Below, one piece after another: positions 34,806 through 43,143 of a stretch of DNA of 64,000 bases. Source of the DNA: Planctomyces sp. SH-PL14 (GTDB lineage Bacteria > Planctomycetota > Planctomycetia > Planctomycetales > Planctomycetaceae); NCBI RefSeq assembly GCF_001610835.1, contig NZ_CP011270.1, positions 3,924,001 to 3,988,000 on the forward strand. Reading direction: 5' to 3'. Every line of letters begins with the position of its first letter. Positions within the stretch are counted from its first letter, which is position 1. Below the pieces are notes generated by a model, which was not told the DNA's origin, did not search any database, and saw only the letters and a program-made list of their open reading frames with translations. The translations under genes were made by a program, and so were the position numbers.

Positions 34806-36452
34806 ATGGGCCTCCTCTGTTCTTCGATGCCGCTGCGCACTCGTCGGTTCGCAGCTCTCATCCCTCACGTGACGCGCTGCTCCCTGGCGATCGTTGCCAT
34901 CGGAGGATTCGCCTCTGTCGGAGAAGCGGGGGAGACGCTCCGCCGTCGATCCGCGGCGGAGATCGGGCTGCAGTTCGGTCGCGATACGACGGTCATCAGC
35001 GAGCCCCGGACGGCGGACGGCTATCCCGACTACGTCACCGCTCTCAACCGGCGGATGGGAGCGGGCGTCACTCTCGACGAGAACTTCTGGGCGGCCATGT
35101 GGGTGGCGATGGGGAACGCCGATCAGTCCCCCCCGGAATACATCCATGCGATGGAGCGGGCTCTGGGGGTGCCGATTGGACTGCAGCCGAAGTTCACCAG
35201 CCGAGCACGGCTGGCGGGGGGCTCGGGCGAGGCTGCGAACCAGTTTTACGAGTCAGTCCATCGGGCGGCGGCCGCTCCCTGGAAACGAGAGGACTTTCCG
35301 CGCGTTCAGGCCTGGCTGGAAAGAAACAAGGAGGCTCTGGCCGCCGGCACCGCAGCGGCGAAGCGGCCCAAGGCGTTCGCTCCCGTCGTCGACTGGCCTA
35401 AGCCGGAGGTCGCGGGAGCTCTGCTTCCACACGTGCAGGCGTGTCGTGAATTCGCCTGGCTGCTGACGGTTCGCGCCATGCAAAGCGTCGGCGAAGGGGA
35501 CTCGGACGCCGCCTGGGCGGACCTGATGACGGTCTACCGCATGGCCGGACATGTCGAGCAGGGCTGGACGATGGTGGAGCTGTTTACGGCGATCGCGCTG
35601 CGGACCATCGCGCAGCCGGCCGTTGTCCAGTATCTGTCCCACACGAATGCGTCCGCCGAGGAGCTGCAGGCGAAGTGGGACGAGCTGGCTCCCCTGGCCA
35701 GGAGCCGCCCGTTCTTCACCGTGCTTGAAACCGACCGGCTCGCCTACGCCGATGCCGTGACCGCGTTTTGCTCCGGGTCGTGTTCGATGCGAGACATCGT
35801 CGGTCTGTACTACGACCTGTCCGCCGGGCGCGATCCGTCCTGGGCGGACATCGTCTCGAATCGGCTGGCCCAGGGAACGGCCGATGCCGTCGCCAAAGCG
35901 GTGTCCGCGACGGCAGATGTGAATGTGACGCTCCGGTACGGAAACCGGATCTATGATGAACTCGCCGCCGCGATGGAACCAGGAGACCACCGGGAACGAA
36001 CGCGGCGGATCGCCGCCTTCGAACAGCGGCTGGAAGACGAGATTGGTCCGATCACGGGAGGAACCGGTCCGCTCCTGACCGAATACCTCCTGTCGTCCCG
36101 AGAGGAAGCGGCGGAACTTCCCGCCAAGGTGATGATCTCGCTGCTCGTCGCGGGAGTGAGCCGATGCGAGAAGACGCAGACGGCCAGCGAGGCTCGGGCC
36201 ATCGTCCTGGAGACCGCCTTTCGCGTCCGGATCCAGTCCGAGCGGAGCGACTCGAGCCTCATGTCGCCCGAAGCTCTGGCAGGGGAGCCCTTACCGATCG
36301 ATCCCTTTACGGGGGGCCCGATTCGCATCCGCGCGAACGAGCGCGGGATGACCGTCTACAGCGTCGGGCTGAACGAGAAGGATGATGGAGGAAAGACGCA
36401 CGAGGACGGAACCGGGTTTGACGACGAGCGAGTCGTCCTGCTCATCCCGTAG
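34806..36452 (+). CDS. Exported planctomycete protein with pseudopilin-like C-terminus, paralogue 2
   Basis: A 548-residue tandem paralogue of the preceding gene. Shared blocks include TADGYPD, MWVAMGN, QAWLE, AAKRPKAF, VNVTLRYGNR, SSREEAAE and DPFTG-P followed by VYSVG-NEKDD. The signal region is CSLAIVAIGGFASVGEAG. It contains two cysteines (FCSGSCSMRD) absent from copy 1 at that place. The spacing of 138 bp and same direction suggest an operon. The Shine-Dalgarno before the ATG is weak, which may mean coupling or a different start. Function not recognised. Confidence 0.82.
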   Translation: MGLLCSSMPLRTRRFAALIPHVTRCSLAIVAIGGFASVGEAGETLRRRSAAEIGLQFGRDTTVISEPRTADGYPDYVTALNRRMGAGVTLDENFWAAMWVAMGNADQSPPEYIHAMERALGVPIGLQPKFTSRARLAGGSGEAANQFYESVHRAAAAPWKREDFPRVQAWLERNKEALAAGTAAAKRPKAFAPVVDWPKPEVAGALLPHVQACREFAWLLTVRAMQSVGEGDSDAAWADLMTVYRMAGHVEQGWTMVELFTAIALRTIAQPAVVQYLSHTNASAEELQAKWDELAPLARSRPFFTVLETDRLAYADAVTAFCSGSCSMRDIVGLYYDLSAGRDPSWADIVSNRLAQGTADAVAKAVSATADVNVTLRYGNRIYDELAAAMEPGDHRERTRRIAAFEQRLEDEIGPITGGTGPLLTEYLLSSREEAAELPAKVMISLLVAGVSRCEKTQTASEARAIVLETAFRVRIQSERSDSSLMSPEALAGEPLPIDPFTGGPIRIRANERGMTVYSVGLNEKDDGGKTHEDGTGFDDERVVLLIP

Positions 36453-36480
36453 CCGTTCCCGAATCAGCCAAAGGGAGGGC

Positions 36481-37281
36481 TCAGCCGAAGTAGGCGACGG
36501 CGTTGCGGAAGAGCTTGATCCCTTCGCCTTCGCCGCGGAGTTTGCGGCGGGTCCACTGCGGATGCTGGGTGGCGAAGAGGAAGCGTTCCGGGTGGGGCAT
36601 GAGGCCGAGGATGCGGCCGGTCGGGTCGCTGAGGCCGGCGATGTTTGCCAGGGAGCCGTTCGGGTTGACGGGGTAGGGGAGGAGCTCGTCTTCGCCGGAG
36701 GTGGGGTCGCCGCTGCAGTAGCGGAGGGCGACCTGGTCTTCGCGCTTCCAGCCGCTGAGGACTTCGGGGGAGCGGGTGACGATGCGGCCTTCGGCGTGGG
36801 CGATCGGGAGCTCGATGCTTTCGATCCCCTTGAGGAAGACGCTTTTGGAGGAGGCGGTCCGGAGGCGGACCCAGAGGGCGGTGTATTTGCCGTTCTGGTT
36901 CCAGGTGAGGGTGGCGTCCGGTTGTTCTTTGGGGGGCCAGGTGGCGGCGCCGCCGGGGAGGATGCCGGACTTCATCAGGACCTGGAAGCCGTTGCAGATG
37001 CCGAGGGCGAGGGTGTCGCGCGAGAGGAATTCGCGGATGGTGTCGCCGAGGCGGTTCTGGAGTTCGGCTCCGAAGACGACGCCGGCGCCGAGGTCGTCGC
37101 CGTAGCTGAATCCGCCGGGGATGCAGAGGGCCTGGAAGTCTTTGAGGAGTCCGGGGTTTTCGAGCAGCCGGAAGAGGTGGATCCGTTCGGCCGTGCCGCC
37201 GCAAGTGTCGAAGGCGTGGGCGGTTTCGACGTCGCAGTTGGTTCCGGGGGCTCGAAGGACGCAGATGCGCGGGCTGGCCAT
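36481..37281 (-). CDS. purQ: Phosphoribosylformylglycinamidine synthase, glutaminase subunit
   Basis: A 266-residue class I glutamine amidotransferase, the PurQ subunit that supplies ammonia to PurL for FGAM synthesis in purine biosynthesis. It starts with ICVLRAPGTNCDVETAHAF, and has CIPGGFSYGDDLGAG, the nucleophile cysteine in ALGICNGFQVL and the catalytic His in GLMPHPERFL. Length fits the PurQ of the small-PurL system. The start at 37281 (MASPRICVL) is chosen because the family N-terminus begins there, although a longer frame extends into repeat copy 6. No purS or purL is adjacent. Confidence 0.93.
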   Translation of the reverse strand: MASPRICVLRAPGTNCDVETAHAFDTCGGTAERIHLFRLLENPGLLKDFQALCIPGGFSYGDDLGAGVVFGAELQNRLGDTIREFLSRDTLALGICNGFQVLMKSGILPGGAATWPPKEQPDATLTWNQNGKYTALWVRLRTASSKSVFLKGIESIELPIAHAEGRIVTRSPEVLSGWKREDQVALRYCSGDPTSGEDELLPYPVNPNGSLANIAGLSDPTGRILGLMPHPERFLFATQHPQWTRRKLRGEGEGIKLFRNAVAYFG

Positions 37282-37360
37282 GATTGGCGGGGATCCTGGG
37301 CAATTTCGGACGGGGCGGGCCATTATAGGTGTCTGGGCCGCAGCGTCGACGGTGTGGAAC

Positions 37361-37651
37361 CGTCCCTGCCGGCGCGGCTCCGGTAGCTCCAACCCAACGT
37401 GCCACGGCAGCCGGGGTCAAGGGGCCAAAGAAACAACACAGGCCCCCTTGCCGCCGGAGGCGCTTCCATGAGGAACCGTGGTGAGCAACGGACGCCCGCT
37501 TTGTGAGGCCAGCGGGTTGGTGTGGGGGCATACGGCGCGATGTCCGCGTTTGGACACGTTCTCCTTCAGGCATCTCTCGACGGCCAGGCCTCCGGCGGGC
37601 AAAGGGGCGTTGCCCCTCTGCACTCCCCACCAGGGTGCCCCTGGACCCGGT
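37361..37651 (-). repeat. Dispersed structured repeat, copy 6 (short form, reverse)
   Basis: A 291-bp reverse copy upstream of purQ. It combines the short middle spacer (as copy 4) with the long-loop right-module hairpin: AAGGGGGCC-tgtgttgtttcttt-GGCCCCTT. The exact 20-mer shared with 25857-25876 lies just beyond it at 37685-37704. Confidence 0.9.
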
Positions 37652-37731
37652 GCATTGGCCCAGCACCAGATCGCCCGTCCCCCTCTACCTTCAGCCTTCC
37701 GCCTTAAGTCTTCCCCCTCCGCGCAGCGCCA

Positions 37732-39690
37732 TCACTCCGCCTGCTGAAACTGAACCGGAGCCGCCGCCGGACGCGGATAATGCAACACCGCACCCGGATT
37801 CCGCTGCAACGTCGCCTCCCGATACACATCCACCCGACCACCCTCCGGCAACAGGTCCCCGGGAGGAATCGGGAACACACCCAGACTCACATGACTCTTC
37901 AAATCGAAACTCGGCACAGCCCCCTTCGGCTTCTCCTTCCGCCGATCGATGTACTGATACGTCACCTTGTTCGACCAGGCCACAATCGTGTACCGCGGCT
38001 GCGGCGGAATCGGAAACCGCTCCACCTGCTCCACCAAAGTCCCCAACGGACCCGGCGCTAAATACACCTCCTCCAACGTCCCCCCCGAATCCCGCTCAAA
38101 CGCCACCGGAGACGACGCACCCGCAGGAATCCGAACCTCCGGCGGCGCCATCGGCACCGCCTGATCGACCACCTGCACAATCAGCTCGTCCGGCCCCGAG
38201 TTGTCCAGCGAGACCCGCGCCGGCGGCAGCGGCGGATTCGGGATCACCCGCCGGCTGACCAGCTGCGGCGTAAAGGCCAACCCCGGGACGAGGAAATAAC
38301 TCGTCCACTTCCCGGCCGCCAAGGCGCTCGCGATGAGATGCCCGTGAATGTCAGTCGTAAAGAACGTCATCGAGGCCGGATCAAACAACACCGGAGCCCC
38401 CGAGACGAACCCCGCACTGATCACCGTCGGCACCCACATCCCCGCCGGCGTGTAGTTCCAGACATACCAGTTGCCATCCGTCCCGATCGCCGACGCCAGC
38501 GGCCCCTCCGGAGCCATCCCGACCGCGACCGGCGCCCCCGGAGACAGCCGCGTCGAAGTCACCGCGTCACTGCTCCAGCCCCGGACATCCTTCTTCCAGA
38601 TCGCCAGCTTTCCGGTCCAGTCGACCGCCGCCACCACCACGCCGTTCCCGCCGAGCGCCGGAATCGCCGCGGCCGAGACCGAGGAGCCCGGGACAAACCC
38701 CGAACCAACCGGCGTCGCCGGACTCCACCCGCCGGCCCGCACGTACTCGACCAGCGTCCCCTGCTTGTCGACGACGTAGGCGGACGCCCGCGGCCCATCG
38801 ACGAGCGTCGCGATCGGGGCCCCCGCCGGATACACCCCTTCGTGCGGCTCCACCATCGAGGCCCGGCCACGAAGGACGTCGATCTCCCACACCTTCCCCC
38901 GCGCATCGCAGAGCAGCACCCACGTCCCCGCGTCCGTGCGGATCGTGCCGAGGTTGGCCCCCGGCGGGAACTGGACCGTCGCGGCCAGCGTCCGCACCGT
39001 CGACCCTCCGGCGATGTCGATCAGGTGGCCATTCGGATCGACGGTCAGGAACCGGGGAGTCGCCCCCGCCGGATCCTCCACGATCGTCAGCGGCGCTCCG
39101 GGAACGAGCGGCACTGGAACCTCGAGCTGGTGGTGGGTCCACTTGTCGCGATGGCCGTCGAAGAACAGAAGCTTGCCCGCCGGCGAGATGTGGGCGGTCC
39201 AGGTCGCGGTCGGACCGTGAGAGAGCCAAGCGAGCGAACCCGATCCGAGCATGCCGGGGCCGACGACTCCCGCGCCTCCCGGCGCCGCGGCCGGTCCCAG
39301 GACCCCGGGCCCTCGCCCCGGCATCGGTCCGGCGGGACGGACCGCCGCGATCTGCTGCCGCCCCGGCCGCCACGCCTTCCCGGCTGCGTCGCCAATGAGC
39401 ATCGTTCCGGTCCCGCTGATCGGCCAGCGGACCGCCTGCCCCGCGACCGCGGAGAAGAATCCGAGATACCGGCCGTCCGCGGAGTCGAGACGCTGCGCCC
39501 GCTCGTAGTCGAAGCGCGTCCCCGCGGCGTCGACGATGACCAGCGTGTCGCGGTCGAGGGTCGCCTGCGAAGCGAGGTCCGGACGCCCCGCGACACTCAG
39601 CTCGAACTGCTCCTGGGCCAGAGCATTTCCGCCGCCAAGGAGCAGGCACAGACCCAGGAAAAGCGGAACGCAGCATCGACGCGCGAGCAT
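37732..39690 (-). CDS. Large exported protein with probable beta-propeller, unknown function
   Basis: A 652-residue protein with signal peptide MLARRCCVPLFLGLCLLLGG ending near NALAQ. Residues about 150-480 are a series of beta-strand repeats, each with a W or F and a short GxxxxxPG turn (AWLSHGPTATWTAHISPAG, GVYPAGAPIATLVDGPR, GSGFVPGSSVSAAAIPALGG, TRLSPGAPVAVGM), as in a fucolectin/PLL-like or YncE-like propeller. A separate C-terminal beta domain (about 490-652) follows. No catalytic residue stands out. The start is set by the signal peptide. It is divergent from the TPR gene at 39854. Confidence 0.8.
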   Translation of the reverse strand: MLARRCCVPLFLGLCLLLGGGNALAQEQFELSVAGRPDLASQATLDRDTLVIVDAAGTRFDYERAQRLDSADGRYLGFFSAVAGQAVRWPISGTGTMLIGDAAGKAWRPGRQQIAAVRPAGPMPGRGPGVLGPAAAPGGAGVVGPGMLGSGSLAWLSHGPTATWTAHISPAGKLLFFDGHRDKWTHHQLEVPVPLVPGAPLTIVEDPAGATPRFLTVDPNGHLIDIAGGSTVRTLAATVQFPPGANLGTIRTDAGTWVLLCDARGKVWEIDVLRGRASMVEPHEGVYPAGAPIATLVDGPRASAYVVDKQGTLVEYVRAGGWSPATPVGSGFVPGSSVSAAAIPALGGNGVVVAAVDWTGKLAIWKKDVRGWSSDAVTSTRLSPGAPVAVGMAPEGPLASAIGTDGNWYVWNYTPAGMWVPTVISAGFVSGAPVLFDPASMTFFTTDIHGHLIASALAAGKWTSYFLVPGLAFTPQLVSRRVIPNPPLPPARVSLDNSGPDELIVQVVDQAVPMAPPEVRIPAGASSPVAFERDSGGTLEEVYLAPGPLGTLVEQVERFPIPPQPRYTIVAWSNKVTYQYIDRRKEKPKGAVPSFDLKSHVSLGVFPIPPGDLLPEGGRVDVYREATLQRNPGAVLHYPRPAAAPVQFQQAE

Positions 39691-39853
39691 GACCGACTCC
39701 CCAACAGTGGCAACCGCGCCGCGATTATCCCCCCGGCCCAAGACGGCGTAAATGGGAATCGGCGGGCCGAGATTCCGGCCGCGGACCGGATTCGACGGTT
39801 TACGCAACCGGGGCGCGAGCGGTAGTCTCCCGGGAACACTTCATCATTACTTC

Positions 39854-41191
39854 ATGTCCGCATCGCCCGTACCCACTCCTCCGCCGAGTCCGGCCACGGC
39901 CCAATCCTCCCGCCCGCGGCGGAAACGGATCTGGATCGCCTTGTTGGTCCTGATCGCCCTCGGCGTGACGGCCGTGCTCGCCGGCGTTCCCTGGTGCCAG
40001 TCGCGGGCGCTGCAGTCAATGCGACTCGGGAGATTCGACACCGCCGAGCGATGGCTGAATCGCGCCGGCTGGCTCGGACCGCGCGACAGCCGCACCGAGC
40101 TGCTGCGGGCCCGGCTCGACCGCAAGCGGGGACAGTTCGAGGCGATGCACAAGCACCTGCGGGACGCGGCGGCGCTTGGGTATCCGCCGTCGCTCGTGGC
40201 GGCGGAGCAGCTCCTGGCGGAACTGCAGAGCGGAGGGCTCCCTTCGGTCGATCCCCGTGTCGCGAACCTGTTCGTCCGCGCGGAGATCGAAGGGGACACG
40301 CTGGCGGAAGCGTACGTCCTGGGATGCCTGCGGAAGTATGAGTTCCCTCCCGCACTGACCCTCTTGGACAGCTGGGAGACCGACTTCCCCAAGGACCCCC
40401 GGCCCAATTTCCTGCGGGGACGAATCCTCGAGCATACGAGCGCGGAGTCGCAGGCCAAGGAAGAGTATCGACGCGCCTCGGTCAAGGCGGGCGGAGTCTT
40501 TGCCCCCGCGGAGTACTCGCTGGCGCGGATCGCGTTCGACGGCGGGGATGCGGAGACGGCGCTCGTCCACTCCCGCCGCTGCGCGGAGGGGCTCGACGTT
40601 TCCGCCGCGGCCCGGCTGGGGGAAGCGGCCGCGCTGCGGCATCTCGAGCGCTTCGCTGAAGCGGATCAGATCCTCGCGCCGCTGGAGTCGCAGGACCGGG
40701 ATGCTCTGGCCCAGCAACTCGTCCAGTTGGGCCAGACTGCCGAGGCGGCGGCCGTGGCCTATGAGGCGGAGCGGGGCCGGGTGGCGGCCGGGCTTGAGCG
40801 GAACGAAGAGGCGGAACGCTGGCTGAAGACGGCGCTCGACGGCAATCCGCACGACTGGAAGCTCCGCTACGTCTACGCCCGGACGTTGTCGCGGCTGGGC
40901 CGAACCGCCGAGGCGAAGGCGGACTTCGAGCGGGTGGAGGAGACGGAGAAGGCGGTCGCTGACTGCGATCACTATCTCGAACGGATCCGCAAGAACCCGG
41001 CGGACGTGGAAGCGCGATACGAGTTGGGGCGGATCTTTGCGCAGTACATCTCGGAGCGGCAGGCGGAAGCGTGGCTGACTGGCGTCCTTCAGTACGATCC
41101 GCAGCATGCGGGGGCTCAGGCGCTTCTGAAGTCGCTGCGGGCGCCGGATGCGAAGGGTCCCGAGCGGAAGTCCGGTGATACGGACCGCTGA
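39854..41191 (+). CDS. Membrane-anchored TPR protein
   Basis: A 445-residue protein. A Pro-rich cytoplasmic N-terminus and RPRRKR cluster precede one transmembrane helix (IWIALLVLIALGVTAVLAGV, about 25-44). The rest is helical tetratricopeptide-like repeats: MRLGRFDTAERWLNRAGWLG, RGQFEAMHKHLRDAAALGYP, ERNEEAERWLKTALDGNPHD and RLGRTAEAKADFERVEE are clear units. TPR arrays mediate protein contacts; the partner is unknown. The long upstream frame is ignored because the hydrophobic anchor is best placed from ATG 39854. Confidence 0.85.
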   Translation: MSASPVPTPPPSPATAQSSRPRRKRIWIALLVLIALGVTAVLAGVPWCQSRALQSMRLGRFDTAERWLNRAGWLGPRDSRTELLRARLDRKRGQFEAMHKHLRDAAALGYPPSLVAAEQLLAELQSGGLPSVDPRVANLFVRAEIEGDTLAEAYVLGCLRKYEFPPALTLLDSWETDFPKDPRPNFLRGRILEHTSAESQAKEEYRRASVKAGGVFAPAEYSLARIAFDGGDAETALVHSRRCAEGLDVSAAARLGEAAALRHLERFAEADQILAPLESQDRDALAQQLVQLGQTAEAAAVAYEAERGRVAAGLERNEEAERWLKTALDGNPHDWKLRYVYARTLSRLGRTAEAKADFERVEETEKAVADCDHYLERIRKNPADVEARYELGRIFAQYISERQAEAWLTGVLQYDPQHAGAQALLKSLRAPDAKGPERKSGDTDR

Positions 41192-41227
41192 GCGACGGGG
41201 CAAAAGCGGTCTCGGCGCCCATTTTCA

Positions 41228-41413
41228 CCGGGTCCAGGGGCACCCTGGTGGGGGATGCAAGGGGGCAACGCCCTCTTGCCCGCCGGAGGCCCTCTCGTCG
41301 AGAGATGTCTGAAGAAGTTTGTGTCCAGGCGCGGACAGCGTGCCGAATGCCCCCTCACCAACACGCGGGGATTCCGTACTGGGTGCCGGCACGAACGCCG
41401 TTCGAGCCAACGG
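41228..41413 (+). repeat. Dispersed structured repeat, copy 7 (internally deleted, forward)
   Basis: It keeps the whole left module (hairpins 1, 2 and the GTGTCC-type hairpin) up to CACGCGGGGATT, then jumps directly to the right terminus GTGCCGGCACGAACGCCGTT. The right-module hairpin and GCCTCCGGCGG block are absent. The terminal TTCGAGCCAACGG matches copy 8 and helps define the true end of the element. Confidence 0.85.
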
Positions 41414-41778
41414 AATGCATTCCCGCTCCCCAACATCCGGCGAATGCACCCCCGTGACATCAACATGCTTTTGATCCGAAGTCGTTGATGGGATTGGATT
41501 CCGGTCAGAAAGAAAACCGCCGTTTCTGCCCGATCCTGACCAGTTCTTCACAGACCGCCGCTACAGTTCCCGTGTCCGTTGGAGATGATCCATCCCATCG
41601 GATCCCACCTTGTTGGAGCGGTCCGGCGGAAAGGAATCGGCCCGGCTGCCTCCCCCTCCTGAAAGTTGCCCCGTACGCCGCACCGGCTGGCCTCTGGCCG
41701 CCACCCCACCTCGGCGTCCCGGGCGTGTTGAATTCCTCCCAGTAGAACTGGCGAGCGAGTTCCCATTTTGGAATTTCG
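41414..41778. other. Intergenic region without recognised genes
   Basis: 365 bp between repeat copy 7 and a small membrane-protein gene. It contains an imperfect inverted repeat (GGTCAGAAAG at 41504-41513 and CCTGACC near 41540) that may be a terminator or leader structure. Nothing else is visible. Confidence 0.4.
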
Positions 41779-42111
41779 ATGTTTCTCCCGTTTCGAGAAG
41801 TCGCCCTGATGGGCGGGCTCCTCGCCGTCGCGGTCTACTCCGCCTTTGGTTTTGCTGCACTCGTTGATCAGACGGACCGCGCGAACGCGGCCGCACGACT
41901 CAACCCCTCCTGCGTGACGAAGGCCGAACTGCCGACCTGCGCCCAGGACTTCGTGATCCGCTGGGACGAGCAGTTCAAGTGCTCTCACATGCAGGAACGC
42001 CAGTCGCCAAGCGGACCGTGGGACCGGATGTCGGGCACCGCTCCGGCCGAAAGCCCGCTGGCTCGAAGCGCCATGGGCAGCCCCGCGGCACGCTGGTGGT
42101 CTGTTCACTGA
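41779..42111 (+). CDS. Small membrane protein of unknown function
   Basis: A 110-residue reading frame with one hydrophobic helix near the start (LMGGLLAVAVYSAFGFAALV, about residues 10-29). The short soluble tail contains three cysteines (PSCVTKAELPTCAQDF and FKCSHMQE). GGAA lies before the ATG. Codon choice is like the neighbours and the frame is not a mirror of another gene, but no family is recognised, so it remains a moderate-confidence call. Confidence 0.5.
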   Translation: MFLPFREVALMGGLLAVAVYSAFGFAALVDQTDRANAAARLNPSCVTKAELPTCAQDFVIRWDEQFKCSHMQERQSPSGPWDRMSGTAPAESPLARSAMGSPAARWWSVH

Positions 42112-42279
42112 GTTCCCGTCCGCATCGGTCGGTCCCCGAAGGACCACGGCGCGGATGAACTCGGCGGTCGAAAGACACACCGCAAACCTCCCGCCCCTCC
42201 CATTGTGCCGGGCCGAAGCTTTACATCGCTCGGCGTGATGGTACGTTGGAGGCCCCCGGAACTGCACGAGGTGCCGACG

Positions 42280-42840
42280 ATGCGACGAGTCTCCTTTGCC
42301 CTGGTTCTGCTCGGACTGGCTTCGGTCGGATGGGCTCAGGGCCCGGCCCTCCCGGCCGCGCCGCAGCCGCTGATCGTTCCCCAGACGGAGGTCATTCCGG
42401 TTGTGCCGGAGGCTCCGCGGCCCCAGCCGACGCGCTACGAGACCTTGCGGCCCATCGTTCCGCAAGTCGCTCCGTCGCCGTCCTTTCCGCAGCAGTTCGA
42501 TCCTCCGGGTGGCGTCTCGCTGACGCCGGTCCCGGATGGGACGGTGATTCCTTACGAGCAGGTGTTCGTCTCCCCGCTCCCGGCCCTGCCGCTGTACGAC
42601 AAGGTCCGGGTCCGCCAGACGCGGAACATGCACCCCCAGGCCGTTCCGAAACTGGTGGCGATCAAGGATCCGTGCTTTGGCGGAGGGTGCGTCTACGTCG
42701 AGGTTTGCGTTCCGCCGTGCGGCCGCGAGGAAGTCTGCTGCCTGCGTTGGCGCGACGGAATCCGCCTCGACTACGGCAAGTATTCGGTCGACATCGTCAC
42801 CACCCGCCGCGGACTGGTCATCGTCGATTACAACGACTGA
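42280..42840 (+). CDS. Exported Pro/Cys-rich small protein
   Basis: A 186-residue exported protein (signal MRRVSFALVLLGLASVGWA). A Pro/Gln-rich stretch (ALPAAPQPLIVPQTEVIPVV, RPQPTRYETLRPIVPQ) is followed by a C-terminal domain with a cysteine cluster: DPCFGGGCVYVEVCVPPCGR, then EVCCLRWRDG. It ends with short beta strands (YSVDIVTTRRGLVIVDYND). Cysteine pairs of this kind suggest disulfide bonding outside the cytoplasm. The start is chosen by the signal peptide; GAGG lies ten bases upstream. A terminator follows. Confidence 0.8.
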   Translation: MRRVSFALVLLGLASVGWAQGPALPAAPQPLIVPQTEVIPVVPEAPRPQPTRYETLRPIVPQVAPSPSFPQQFDPPGGVSLTPVPDGTVIPYEQVFVSPLPALPLYDKVRVRQTRNMHPQAVPKLVAIKDPCFGGGCVYVEVCVPPCGREEVCCLRWRDGIRLDYGKYSVDIVTTRRGLVIVDYND

Positions 42841-42876
42841 ACGCCATCCAGCAAAAACATCCGATTCGTCACGAAC

Positions 42877-42905
42877 ACCCGGGACCCGTCCCGGGTTATT
42901 TTTTT
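42877..42905 (+). terminator. Rho-independent terminator
   Basis: ACCCGGGA (42877-42884) pairs with TCCCGGGT (42889-42896) around CCCG, followed by TATTTTTTT. It ends the preceding gene. The remaining bases to 43143 hold only the leader of the DUF1501 cluster. Confidence 0.9.
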
Positions 42906-43143
42906 GCCCGTGCGAAGCCGGCGCCCCCGCCCTCACCCCCCCGCCTGGCCCGTTCGAGCCGTTCGTCGTGAAGTTCACCGGCAACATCTGCCGACACTTG
43001 ACGATGACGAACTGGACAGATAAGGTGATCCCGATTCGTCCGGGGAAACCCCTGCGCGCACAACTTTCCCCCCACCCCGCGCTCAGCCCTCCACCCAGGT
43101 CCGCCCCTGCGGGCCACCCTCCTGAATTGATTGAGGCCACTCC

